Notes under the pieces: model-generated
Seen by the model: the letters and a program-made list of their open reading frames with translations, nothing else
What the model was told of the DNA's origin: nothing
Databases searched by the model: none
Made by a program: the position numbers and the translations under genes
Shown: positions 6,299 through 14,690 of the stretch, one piece after another
Position numbering within the stretch: position 1 is the first letter of the stretch
How the letters are laid out: every line of letters starts with the position of its first letter
Assembly (NCBI GenBank): GCA_024281135.1
Contig: JAMXLG010000006.1
Location: forward strand, 1 to 23,330
From: Vulcanimicrobiia bacterium
GTDB taxonomy: Bacteria > Eremiobacterota > Eremiobacteria > Baltobacterales > Baltobacteraceae
Direction: 5' to 3'
Length of the DNA: 23,330 bases

Positions 6299-6702
6299 GC
6301 GACGACCCATTAGGAGCGATCGAAAACGCCCTTGACGATGAAGGCCTCTTCTTCACCCGGGACGATGACGAAGATGCATATCGCGTCGCGTTCAAAAGCG
6401 AAGGCGACCGGTACTTCGTCGTTTCGTATCGCGACGACCCGAACTTTCTGATGGTCGGGTCGGGTTGGGCATTGCCGGCAGACATCGAGATTCTCGATGC
6501 GCTCGACGTGGCGAACGTTTTGAACGTCCGCAAGAAATTCGTCAAGACGGCGCTCTGGGAAGAGGAGCGCGACGTTCTCTTTACCGTCGAATTGTGCGTC
6601 AACGACGCGGAGGAGGTGCATCCGCACTTCGGCCGTCTGTTGGACGTCTTGCGCGATACGGCCGCGGAATTCTTCGAAGAGCTGCGCGAAGAGGAAGAGT
6701 GA
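6295..6702 (+). CDS. YbjN-like protein, second of a tandem pair
   Basis: 135 residues from GTG 6295, which shares four bases with the preceding stop (GTGA). It repeats the plan of its neighbour: helix (LGAIENALDDEG), strands (AYRVAFKSEGDRYFVVSYRD, FLMVGSGWAL), a helix (DALDVANVLNVRKKF), strands (ALWEEERDVLFTVELCV) and a terminal acidic helix (FEELREEEE). In both proteins a strand ending in a Tyr plus acidic residues (TTYENDPGSYM / VSYRDDPNFLM) aligns well, which supports paralogy. It is strongly acidic and cytoplasmic. Tight coupling suggests the two act in equal amounts, perhaps as a heteromer; this is inference. Confidence 0.72.
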   Translation: MSDDPLGAIENALDDEGLFFTRDDDEDAYRVAFKSEGDRYFVVSYRDDPNFLMVGSGWALPADIEILDALDVANVLNVRKKFVKTALWEEERDVLFTVELCVNDAEEVHPHFGRLLDVLRDTAAEFFEELREEEE

Positions 6703-7133
6703 CAATCCAACGCGTCGACGCAGCAACTGCGCACGCGTGGCACGCAATGCGCGCACTTCTGTGGCCCGGTGAGTGGCTGCCGGACATCGACGAAGCCAAA
6801 GCTATGCTCGAGAAACCGAATCTTCTGACACTCGTTGCGCGTGACGGAGACGCCTCCGTTGCATTTGCCGAGGCTTCGATACGCGACGACTATGTGAATG
6901 GCTGCGACACGTCACCTGTAGTCTTTCTCGAAGGCATCTACGTTCGCCCCGAACACCGCAAACGCGGCGTTGCACGTGCATTGTGCGAGGCGGTCTCCGA
7001 ATGGGGACGAGAACATGGATGTACGGAATTCGCATCTGATGCGTTGCTGGAGAATGATGACAGCCACGCGATGCACCGCGCGCTCGGATTCGAAGAAACC
7101 GAACGCGTCGTCTATTTTCGAAAACCCCTATAG
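6699..7133 (+). CDS. GNAT acetyltransferase, AAC(6')-like
   Basis: 144 residues from GTG 6699, again a GTGA overlap with the gene before it. The core motif A is clear: VVFLEGIYVRPEHRKRGVAR, with the acetyl-CoA pyrophosphate loop (EHRKRGVA), then ALCEAVSEWGREHGCTEFAS and the C-terminal HRALGFEETERVVYFRK. The combination of GCDTSPVVFLEGIYV, CTEFASDALLEN and the end ERVVYFRKPL closely follows aminoglycoside 6'-N-acetyltransferase (AAC(6')) family proteins. Many chromosomal members do not confer resistance, so the natural substrate could be another amine. It is the last gene of the operon, ending 4 bp before the stop of the convergent membrane protein gene. Confidence 0.87.
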   Translation: MTIQRVDAATAHAWHAMRALLWPGEWLPDIDEAKAMLEKPNLLTLVARDGDASVAFAEASIRDDYVNGCDTSPVVFLEGIYVRPEHRKRGVARALCEAVSEWGREHGCTEFASDALLENDDSHAMHRALGFEETERVVYFRKPL

Positions 7134-7137
7134 GGCG

Positions 7138-8871
7138 TTACGCTGGGGATAAGCGGTTTATTGCGGTAGTTTCCGCTACGCTCGGTCCGCAGTATTGCGA
7201 ACGCTTGAAGGCGAGGATGTTTCCCAGTTCGCGGGCGAACGTCCGGAGATCGTGCCGAACGTCGGGATCGCGCAACTGCTGTTCCTGTGCCGGCTCCATC
7301 GCGATGACCCCGATCAGTTCGTCGCTCACGATCATCGGGAACGACGTACTCGTCGGTGGCATCGCCGTAACGAGCGAAGCGCCCGCTGCTAGCGCATCCG
7401 CTCCCATACGCGTCGACTCCATACGTAAAATAACTTGGTCGTCGTCCGATAAGTGCGTCGGAAACGCAGACGACGACGGTACGCTCTCATCCAGTGCGAC
7501 GCGGACGAACTTTCCGTTCTGCCGTTCATATAGCGCGCACGCGCGCACACTCGCAAGGTGACGCAGCTGGTTCACGGTTACCGCCGTGATGTCGTCGACA
7601 CTCTTCATCCGGCGACAGTCTTTGATCAGGCTCATGAGGCCCTCTTCAAAGCTCACGCGATGTGCGTCTGCGAGGCGACGGAACAGCGTTTCGAGCTTTG
7701 GGCGAAGATAATTGAGCGAGATACCCAAAAGCAGTACGAGCGCGTACGCTACTTCACCGCTGTGTTCGTATTTAATTTGGAGCAATGAGCTGCCCAGTTC
7801 AAAGCCGATCGCAACGATCCCGGCCAGTACTGCGAAGACGGCTGCGCGATTGAGAACGAAGTTTACGTCGACAAGCCGGCTCTTGATGAGCGCGTACCCG
7901 TACCCGAACGCCATGAGACTCTCAGTCAGAACCAGCGGGCCGAAGCGCCAATTACCGGCGCCGAGCGCACTTGATGTTTCCTTTATCAGTGGTCCGGAAA
8001 AGCCGATGAGCGTCGATGCAAAAATCCATCGCAAGAGCACGACGTCCTCGGCATCTTCGCGCACGAGAGCATACGCCATTACGAGCAGCGGTATAATTTT
8101 TGCAACAACTGGGAGCCCGTAAAAAGCCTTCGCGAACAGCCATGACGGCTGATAGACCTCGAGCGGGTACACGACGGATCCTAAGAGCAACAGCGCGATG
8201 ATCGTGGTAATAAAGACCGCAGCCGCCGCGTTAAGTGCCTTTCTTACGGTGTCCGGAATTGCTCGTTTCGCAAGTTCCGTCGAAAGGAAGAACAATCCGA
8301 ATAGTGACACCCCGAGTAATACTTGGCGCAGCGATTGCACCAGAATTATCAACCACCACGGCAAACCCACGAGCGTAGAAATGATGCCGGATCCGGCCGC
8401 CATCCCGTAGAGGAATATTCCGGCAGGGTAAGCGAGCCGCGGATCGCGGCCCTTCGCGACAATCACAATGCCGAGTGACATCAACAGAATCTTGTTGAGC
8501 ACGTCGGCGGCGTCGAGCATCTTGTAATTAAGCCCCTCATCCGAGGCGGGCAGCGCGACGGTGAGGAGCGGACCATCGGCATAATGGTACGCATAGGAAA
8601 TCTCACCGTCTGAAAGCGGCGATTGCCACCATACGACTCGGTCACTTATGTCGAGCTTTCGTTGATCGATGCGATCTTCACAAACAAAAGGAGCGGGCAC
8701 ATAGCCGCCGCTTCCACAGTCGATATCGCGCTCAAAAATGTCTTTGGCGTCGATCTTCACGGGCAAGGACGGCTGCGCTCCTCGTATTACGATGCTAGTC
8801 GTGAGCGCGACGATCAAAAATGCGGCAAAGCCGGTAAGCGTAAACGTAAGCAACCAGCGCATACGCGCCAT
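7138..8871 (-). CDS. Polytopic membrane sensor-like protein with C-terminal GAF-like domain, no kinase
   Basis: 577 residues. TM1 lies at about 6-29, followed by about 95 extracytoplasmic residues with Cys52 and Cys64 (likely disulfide) and an aromatic stretch (VVWWQSPLSDGEISYAYHY). Eight or so further helices follow up to about 375. The region reading SRLVDVNFVLNRAAVFAVL matches the membrane-to-cytoplasm segment seen in ComP-like and LuxR-type sensor kinases. The cytoplasmic part (about 400-560) looks like a GAF domain (DDITAVTVNQLRHL, ACALYERQNGKFVRVA, FPMIVSDELIGVIAME). No HisKA, HATPase, GGDEF or other output domain follows: the protein stops where a kinase would begin. ATG 8862, nine bases downstream, has a better-placed GGGGGATGG. 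It is divergent from the redox operon starting at 9002 and may sense for it. Confidence 0.7.
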   Translation of the reverse strand: MARMRWLLTFTLTGFAAFLIVALTTSIVIRGAQPSLPVKIDAKDIFERDIDCGSGGYVPAPFVCEDRIDQRKLDISDRVVWWQSPLSDGEISYAYHYADGPLLTVALPASDEGLNYKMLDAADVLNKILLMSLGIVIVAKGRDPRLAYPAGIFLYGMAAGSGIISTLVGLPWWLIILVQSLRQVLLGVSLFGLFFLSTELAKRAIPDTVRKALNAAAAVFITTIIALLLLGSVVYPLEVYQPSWLFAKAFYGLPVVAKIIPLLVMAYALVREDAEDVVLLRWIFASTLIGFSGPLIKETSSALGAGNWRFGPLVLTESLMAFGYGYALIKSRLVDVNFVLNRAAVFAVLAGIVAIGFELGSSLLQIKYEHSGEVAYALVLLLGISLNYLRPKLETLFRRLADAHRVSFEEGLMSLIKDCRRMKSVDDITAVTVNQLRHLASVRACALYERQNGKFVRVALDESVPSSSAFPTHLSDDDQVILRMESTRMGADALAAGASLVTAMPPTSTSFPMIVSDELIGVIAMEPAQEQQLRDPDVRHDLRTFARELGNILAFKRSQYCGPSVAETTAINRLSPA

Positions 8872-9001
8872 CCCCCGTGCAATCACGATAGCCCTCTTCG
8901 CACGTGAGATCAAGGCGAAACTTTGAATTCCGATTTCGTGAGAACAAAGCACTGTTGCGCGACGGCCGAGAACGATTTATCGTTGAATCGCGAGGTGTCC
9001 C

Positions 9002-9445
9002 ATGAACGCTTCACTCAGTGGGCGTCAGTTGCTCGCGATGACACAGCAGCAACTCGACGAGCTTTTTTCTGCCAGTCCCGCCGGGCCTATACCGGACGGC
9101 GAGGCACAAGGCACCGCAATCATCGCTCCGGGAACGCCGTACAGCGCAGAAATCGCCGAGCTCGTAAATATCTTCGCATGGCAAGGTAAGGTATTCGACG
9201 CCGCGCACAACGTCTTGCGCAACCGCATCGGCCCGTTCGGGATCAACGCAATCGTCGCCGAGGTGTATAAGGATACGAGCTGGTTCGACAAAAAGGAATG
9301 TATCGTCCTCGACTACTCCAAGACTTCGCTCGTGGCCAAACACATTCGCGACGAGATTCGCGAGATCGCGCCGAACCTCTATTTAGGCATCGTTTTTTGG
9401 GACAATAAGAGACTGATCGGGTTCAGTCTCGATTTCAGCGCATGA
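9002..9445 (+). CDS. Conserved-looking 147-aa protein heading the redox operon, unknown function
   Basis: It starts at ATG 9002 with GAGGTG six bases upstream, the best ribosome site of the operon. No signal peptide or membrane span. Residues about 45-147 form one domain: a helix (EIAELVNIFAWQGKVFD), GPFGINAIVAEVYKDTSWFDKK, then ECIVLDYSKTS, a helix (VAKHIRDEIREIAP) and NLYLGIVFWDNKRLIGFSLDF. The DTSWFDKKECIVLDYS and LYLGIVFW segments look like strands of a barrel that could hold a hydrophobic ligand, comparable in style to lipocalin- or DUF4334-type domains, but I do not recognise the family. ATGA overlap with the next gene means translational coupling. A carrier or substrate-binding role in the pathway is a guess. 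Confidence 0.75.
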   Translation: MNASLSGRQLLAMTQQQLDELFSASPAGPIPDGEAQGTAIIAPGTPYSAEIAELVNIFAWQGKVFDAAHNVLRNRIGPFGINAIVAEVYKDTSWFDKKECIVLDYSKTSLVAKHIRDEIREIAPNLYLGIVFWDNKRLIGFSLDFSA

Positions 9446-10743
9446 CGCCGCAGTCGGCGTTCTTCGTGCTCGCCGCCGTGCGCAAGGGAGCCGAAGAACC
9501 GCTTCGCGCGCTCCTGGAAACGATGAATGCCGCGCCCGGTCACGCCGATCCGCAAAACACGATCGTTCCCTTTGGAGCGTTCGAGGAGCTCCATTTCGCT
9601 CGCATCTGTCTCATCGACGACCCGACGACCGGCGACGTCGTGGCCTACGGTATGACGCCGCGCACATATCCCACGTATCTCGCTCTCCTTGGCGACGTCG
9701 ACGGCGACGCAAATGAGTTTCTTAGCCGGCTCGCGGATCGCGCGCGCGACGGATTACGAGCGCTCTTTGCAAACTGCGAGGGCTTTACAACCGGCGCCGA
9801 TCTGCTGCTCTATATGAAAGAACGCAGCGTTCGTTCTTCCGCCTATTATGCGAACTGGAAAGGGCGCACGATGCTCCAGGTTCGCGAGGAGGCCGCACTG
9901 CAGTCCGCAGTCAGCTCGTATCTGGATGCGCACGCCGACACGCTTGGCAATGCAGATCCGCAGAAGCTCCACGCGGTCCTGCGGAATTACCTCAGCGACC
10001 AGATCGCCTCTGCCCGGCTCACGATGACGCCGGCACCGCCAACGCGTTTCGGATGGTGGATCCAAGACCTGGCGCAGACGATCGGCTTTCCTCTCGCGCT
10101 CATCATCTTTTCGCCTATCTTACTGATCGCGGGCATCGTGCTGCTTGTCCTCGTTCGTATGCAAGAGGCTCGAGATCCGGAGATCTGTCCGCGCCCAGAC
10201 GTAGGGCGCCTTGCGTCTATGGAGTACACCGAAGACCGCGACGTCACGAACGTGTTTACGGCGCTCGGGAGTCTGAAGCCGGGACCGGTACGGCGCTTGA
10301 TAAGCATCTTCGGGCTTTATCTGCTTGATTACGCTTCGCAACACATCTATACGAAAGGACGACTCGCGCGCGTTCGGACGATTCACTTCGCGCGATGGGT
10401 GTGGCTGGACGGCGGAGCGCGTTTGATCTTCTTGAGCAACTATGACGGCAGCCTCGAAAGCTATATGGACGACTTCATCAACAAGGCCGGCTTCGGGCTC
10501 AACTTCGTTTTCAGCAACGGCATCGGCTATCCGCGCACGCGCTGGTTGCTCGCGGACGGATCCAAAGACGAGGAAAAGTTCAAGAACTTTCTTCGCCGGC
10601 ACGAAATTGAAACGCAAGTCTGGTACAACGCGCATCCCGGCTTAACGGCCGTCGACCTCGACCGAAACTCGCGAATTCGGAACGGGTTGGAAGCGCGTTC
10701 TCTCACACCGGCGGAAGCACGGGAATGGGCGGCACTGCTGTAG
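9442..10743 (+). CDS. Membrane protein with two related soluble domains, linked to DyP peroxidase
   Basis: 433 residues. Soluble domain 1 (about 1-115) starts QSAFFVLAAVRKGAEEPL and contains ELHFARICLIDD, YLALLGDVDG and GLRALFANCEGF. A helical linker follows, then a membrane segment at about 212-240 (IGFPLALIIFSPILLIAGIV). Soluble domain 2 (about 300-433) contains TIHFARWVWLDGG, LIFLSNYDGS, NFVFSNGIGYP and a final RRHEIETQVWYNAHPGLT. The repeated HFAR...L..(N/D)xDG...F.N..G order suggests a duplicated ferredoxin-like (dimeric alpha/beta barrel) fold, the fold also used by DyP peroxidases, but with no heme His motif. It overlaps the gene before by 4 bp and the DyP gene after by 19 bp. Possibly a membrane anchor or partner of the peroxidase. 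Confidence 0.75.
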   Translation: MTPQSAFFVLAAVRKGAEEPLRALLETMNAAPGHADPQNTIVPFGAFEELHFARICLIDDPTTGDVVAYGMTPRTYPTYLALLGDVDGDANEFLSRLADRARDGLRALFANCEGFTTGADLLLYMKERSVRSSAYYANWKGRTMLQVREEAALQSAVSSYLDAHADTLGNADPQKLHAVLRNYLSDQIASARLTMTPAPPTRFGWWIQDLAQTIGFPLALIIFSPILLIAGIVLLVLVRMQEARDPEICPRPDVGRLASMEYTEDRDVTNVFTALGSLKPGPVRRLISIFGLYLLDYASQHIYTKGRLARVRTIHFARWVWLDGGARLIFLSNYDGSLESYMDDFINKAGFGLNFVFSNGIGYPRTRWLLADGSKDEEKFKNFLRRHEIETQVWYNAHPGLTAVDLDRNSRIRNGLEARSLTPAEAREWAALL

Positions 10744-12218
10744 CGCGCGCCGTGGACTTTGCCGACGTGCAAGGACTCGTCCGGTACGGACACGGACGCC
10801 TTACCGACGCATGTTACCTGCTCCTACGCATCAAGGAACCGCGAGCAGCGCGTCAGGTCATCGCCGCAATACAGGTTGCAACTGCTGTTGAAGTTGCAAC
10901 CCCGCCTTCCACTGCAATGCAGATCGCGTTTACCGCTGCCGGTTTGCGTGCCTTCGGCGTTCGCGACGAAATCGTTGCCGGCTTTTCCGACGAGTTTATC
11001 TCCGGCATGGCTGCAGACGCGAGTCGCTCTCGACGTTTAGGCGACGCCGGCCCGAGTGACCCGTCGAATTGGACGTGGGGCACCGGCGATCGCGAACCGC
11101 ACGTGCTTCTCGCACTCTTTGCGCTCCCCGGCGCGCTCGAATCGTTACGCGAGTCGTTGAAAGATGCCGATTGGAGCGAAGCGTTCGAGGAGATCGCGTG
11201 TTTGGACACCACTGACCTCCACGGCTTCGAGCAATTCGGCTTCACCGACGGCGTCAGCCAGCCCGCCGTCGATTGGGGGCGTATCCGCGAATTACACGGA
11301 GATAAACCGCAATACGGTAACACGATCGGACTCGGCGAGGTTCTTCTGGGATATCCAAACGAGTACGGACGATATACGGAGCGGCCGCTTCTCGATGACA
11401 ACGCATCGACGCGCGACCTCGAACCTGCGGAGGACTACGAAGGCAAACGCGACGTTGGCCGCAACGGAACGTATCTCGTCATGCGCGATCTTCGGCAAGA
11501 CGTCCGGAGCTTCTGGCAGTTCCTCTACCATGAGAGCGAGCGCCTCGGGATGTCCGCGGACGAACTCGGCGCGATGCTCGTCGGCAGACGCCGCAATGGC
11601 GACCCACTCGTTCCATCTGCAGAAACGTCACAGAACGCGTTTACGTACAGCGGAGACCCGACTGGAACGCAGTGCCCTTTTGCGGCACACATTCGACGCA
11701 CGAATCCTCGTAACGGCGACTTTCCATCCGTTCCAGGCGGCGTACTCGCTACCGCGGCGCAAATGCTCGGCTTTCGGCGCGCTCAATTTCATGACGATCT
11801 GACTTCGTCTACGCGCTTTCATCGCATCATACGGCGAGGACGTGAATACGGGCCGGCGTTGTCGCCCGAAGATGCGCAAAACCCGGCGCCGGCCGGCGAT
11901 CCTCCGCGCGGTTTGCGCTTCGTTTGCCTGAACGCTAACATCGAGCGGCAGTTCGAGTTTCTTCAGAATGCCTGGCTCATAAACGACAAATTCAACGGTT
12001 TGGCCAACGAGAGCGATCCGCTACTCGGCAATCGCGAACTTCCGTCCGGCAACGGGCAAACCGACGCTTTCGTCATTCGTCGCAACGGCGGAACTCGTAC
12101 GCGCATGTCGTCACTTCCGCAGTTCGTATCCGTCACCGGCGGAGCATATTTCTTTCTCCCCGGACTTCGAGCTCTACGCTTTCTCATGAGCGCCGCAGCC
12201 GGCGCCGCTTCGGGGTGA
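10725..12218 (+). CDS. DyP-type heme peroxidase
   Basis: 497 residues. DyP hallmarks are present in order: the distal GxxDG motif as GFTDGVSQP (Asp175), then RNGTYLVMRDLRQDV, the proximal heme ligand in CPFAAHIRRTNPR (His322), and the distal Arg region RIIRRGREYG (Arg370/371). The final third contains RGLRFVCLNANIERQFEFLQ, the usual second ferredoxin-like half. There is no Tat or Sec signal, so this one is predicted cytoplasmic, or delivered with a partner. DyP enzymes use peroxide to oxidise bulky organic substrates. ATG 10725 overlaps the upstream gene by 19 bp; GTG 10752 is an alternative start. The catalytic set looks intact, so it should be active. Confidence 0.93.
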   Translation: MGGTAVARAVDFADVQGLVRYGHGRLTDACYLLLRIKEPRAARQVIAAIQVATAVEVATPPSTAMQIAFTAAGLRAFGVRDEIVAGFSDEFISGMAADASRSRRLGDAGPSDPSNWTWGTGDREPHVLLALFALPGALESLRESLKDADWSEAFEEIACLDTTDLHGFEQFGFTDGVSQPAVDWGRIRELHGDKPQYGNTIGLGEVLLGYPNEYGRYTERPLLDDNASTRDLEPAEDYEGKRDVGRNGTYLVMRDLRQDVRSFWQFLYHESERLGMSADELGAMLVGRRRNGDPLVPSAETSQNAFTYSGDPTGTQCPFAAHIRRTNPRNGDFPSVPGGVLATAAQMLGFRRAQFHDDLTSSTRFHRIIRRGREYGPALSPEDAQNPAPAGDPPRGLRFVCLNANIERQFEFLQNAWLINDKFNGLANESDPLLGNRELPSGNGQTDAFVIRRNGGTRTRMSSLPQFVSVTGGAYFFLPGLRALRFLMSAAAGAASG

Positions 12219-12222
12219 CTCC

Positions 12223-14688
12223 ATGAAGAACCGCTTCTTCGTTTTTGCACTCGCCGCGCTCGTTGCATCCCCCCTTGCCGCTTGTCAAAACAGAACGCCG
12301 CCCGATGAAGCGAAAAGTGCCGGCCGCGCTCCCGATTCGTTCACGGCGGCAACCGAGGATTATTTTCACGACATGGACGGCGGTATCGCGCTCTCTCCGC
12401 AAGAGATCGCAGGTCGCGACACTTGGATAATTTGGACCGGCGGCAACGATCGCTTCTGGGACAAGTTAAGCACGATCAGCTTCGGCAATCTCGATTTACT
12501 GAAGACGCTTTCGTCGTATCCCACGCTGAAAACGAATCGCGACAATCGGTGGGAACGCCTCGGCCTCATCAACGAACCGTGTTTCGCGAAGGCGACCGCA
12601 CCAAATTCCGACCGCTACGGATTGTGGCTCGACGTGCGTTCGGAGAATTGCCCTCCCGATCCGTTCGAAGACGAAAAGAAGTATCCGGGCGTCGCGATCG
12701 GGGCGCGCGGAAAGACTATCCCGCTCGGATCGTATTACGGCTACGCCAGCGGTGTCGTCGGGTTACGGCTTTTTCCAAATCCCGACTTCGACGAGAAAGC
12801 CGCAAAAGCGTGGAATCCCGATCGCTATTACTCGGACCCGTCATACTACGAGAATAAGGATTTGGTGAAGCCGTATCGCGTCGGTATGTCGTGCGGCTTT
12901 TGCCATGTCGGTCCGAGTCCAGTGAATCCTCCGGCAGATCCGGAGCATCCCGAGTGGGCGAATCTTAGCTCAACGGTAGGCGCTCAGTATATGTGGGCCG
13001 ATCGTATCTTTGCATGGCAAGAACAAGACAATAGCTTTATTCGCCAACTCTTCGAATCGTGGAGGCCGGGCACGCTCGATACGTCGCTCGTCTCGACGGA
13101 TAACATCAATAACCCGCGCACGATGAATGCGATCTACGACATTATTTCGCGTTTGGGTGATGCGCGCAGGTGGGGCCGCGAAACAATGCTCGGTGGCCAA
13201 CTCAACAATAAACAGTTCAACGACTACACGGACGCGCCTGAGTTTTCCGTGTTTTTCGAACGACCAAATACCGTTATGACAGCGCGGGTTCTCAAAGACG
13301 GCGCTGACTCGGTCGGCGTACTTGGAGCGCTCAATCGCGTCTACATCAATATCGGAACCGACAGTGAGGAGTGGCTGCAACATTTCAATCCGGTGGTCGG
13401 CGGCAAACCGATCTCCCCGATAACGATCGAGAGTGCGCGCGCAAACTCTTCCTGGTTTGTGGCAACCGAGGCCCAGACGTTCAATATGGCGCTGTTCTTG
13501 ATCAAAGCGAGTGAACGGCTCGACCACTTGAGGGACGCGCCCGGCGGCGCTAAATATCTCATGGCGAACGACGCGCAACTCGAGCGCGGGAAAGTCGTGT
13601 TTGCCGAAAACTGCGCGCGTTGCCACTCGAGCAAGCAGCCCGACGCAATGACCGGGATCGATCCGGACGGGTGCGCCGGGCCGCAATACATGGACTGCTT
13701 CAAACGGTATTGGAACTGGACGCAAACCGACGACTATAAAGCGCAGATGCGCAAGATCGTCCTCGATCCGAACTTCCTCCAGAACAACTATCTCTCAACC
13801 GATTTGCGAATTCCGGTTACGTTACTGCACACCAACGCCTGTAGTCCGCTTGCAACAAATGCGATCGCGGGAAACATCTGGGATAATTACTCATCGCAGT
13901 CCTACAAGAGCCTGCCTTCGGCTGGAACGATCACCTGGTACGATCCGTACACCGGCGCGCCGCACTCGTATGATCTGCCCGCCGGCGGCCGCGGATACAC
14001 ACGCGTACCGTCACTCATCGCACTGTGGTCGACAGCGCCGTTTCTTTTGAATAATAGCGTCGGGCCTTTTGACCCCGACCCGTCGGTCGATGCGCGTATG
14101 CGCGTCTTCGACGCGTCGATCGAGCAGATGCTCTGGCCCGAGCGCCGCGAGCACGATAGTTTACTCGCGGACAAGATACCGGGAAAGATCGATCGCACGA
14201 GCGAGACCTCGTATCTTACGATAGAAAAGGGCTATCTGCCGGACCTCGTACAGCAGAACATCGGCGTTATTAAAGGGCTCGTTCCCAACGCGTTTCCGCA
14301 AGGTTCCGACTCGGAACTGTCGATCGGTCCGATCCCCGCCGGCACGCCGGTCGGGCTTCTCGCCAACATCCGGCTGCTTCCCGAGGATTTGAGCGGCGCG
14401 CAGTTCATGGAGTACGAGTCGAACAAAATCGGCGCCGTGACGGGCGTACTCGCGGACTTGCTGCGATTGCCGCACGACGCATCCGACGATCAAGCGCGTC
14501 GCGTCTTCGCGGGCGTCTATCCGAAACTGCTCGCGATCAGTAAGTGTCCCGATCTCGTCGTGAATCGCGGACATTACTTCGGTACCGGTTATACGGACCC
14601 GGGAGCCGTGGACAACGGCATGAGCGTCGGTCCTGCGCTCAGCGACGACGATAAACGCGCTCTAATCGAATTTCTGAAGACGTTCTAA
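12223..14688 (+). CDS. Diheme c-type cytochrome lipoprotein
   Basis: 821 residues with a lipoprotein signal: hydrophobic core, then SPLAAC (Cys21), so it is exported and membrane-anchored. Two heme c sites are visible: CGFCH (Cys224-His228) and CARCH (Cys464-His468), 240 residues apart. The first lies in YRVGMSCGFCHVGPSP, the second in GKVVFAENCARCHSSKQPD, the standard start of a cytochrome c domain. The wide spacing of two CxxCH in one large chain is seen in MauG/CcpA peroxidases and RoxA/RoxB rubber oxygenases; sequence similarity to either is not obvious to me. WTGGNDRFWD near the N-terminus may be family-specific. GGGGTGA lies about 5 bases before the ATG, 4 bp after the DyP stop. It is the only clearly exported enzyme of the operon. 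Confidence 0.88.
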   Translation: MKNRFFVFALAALVASPLAACQNRTPPDEAKSAGRAPDSFTAATEDYFHDMDGGIALSPQEIAGRDTWIIWTGGNDRFWDKLSTISFGNLDLLKTLSSYPTLKTNRDNRWERLGLINEPCFAKATAPNSDRYGLWLDVRSENCPPDPFEDEKKYPGVAIGARGKTIPLGSYYGYASGVVGLRLFPNPDFDEKAAKAWNPDRYYSDPSYYENKDLVKPYRVGMSCGFCHVGPSPVNPPADPEHPEWANLSSTVGAQYMWADRIFAWQEQDNSFIRQLFESWRPGTLDTSLVSTDNINNPRTMNAIYDIISRLGDARRWGRETMLGGQLNNKQFNDYTDAPEFSVFFERPNTVMTARVLKDGADSVGVLGALNRVYINIGTDSEEWLQHFNPVVGGKPISPITIESARANSSWFVATEAQTFNMALFLIKASERLDHLRDAPGGAKYLMANDAQLERGKVVFAENCARCHSSKQPDAMTGIDPDGCAGPQYMDCFKRYWNWTQTDDYKAQMRKIVLDPNFLQNNYLSTDLRIPVTLLHTNACSPLATNAIAGNIWDNYSSQSYKSLPSAGTITWYDPYTGAPHSYDLPAGGRGYTRVPSLIALWSTAPFLLNNSVGPFDPDPSVDARMRVFDASIEQMLWPERREHDSLLADKIPGKIDRTSETSYLTIEKGYLPDLVQQNIGVIKGLVPNAFPQGSDSELSIGPIPAGTPVGLLANIRLLPEDLSGAQFMEYESNKIGAVTGVLADLLRLPHDASDDQARRVFAGVYPKLLAISKCPDLVVNRGHYFGTGYTDPGAVDNGMSVGPALSDDDKRALIEFLKTF

Positions 14689-14690
14689 CA

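Noticed and set aside
6465..6698. N-terminal 78 residues of a 222-aa version of the acetyltransferase
   Set aside because: They are a shifted reading of the YbjN-like gene, rich in Arg; the GNAT domain begins properly at GTG 6699.
8955..8983. Possible promoter TTGCGC-17-TATCGT before the redox operon
   Set aside because: The -35 matches only three consensus bases and the -10 only four; too weak to list, though its position would suit the operon.
12970..13725. 251-aa minus-strand frame
   Set aside because: Antisense shadow of the diheme cytochrome gene; no motifs.
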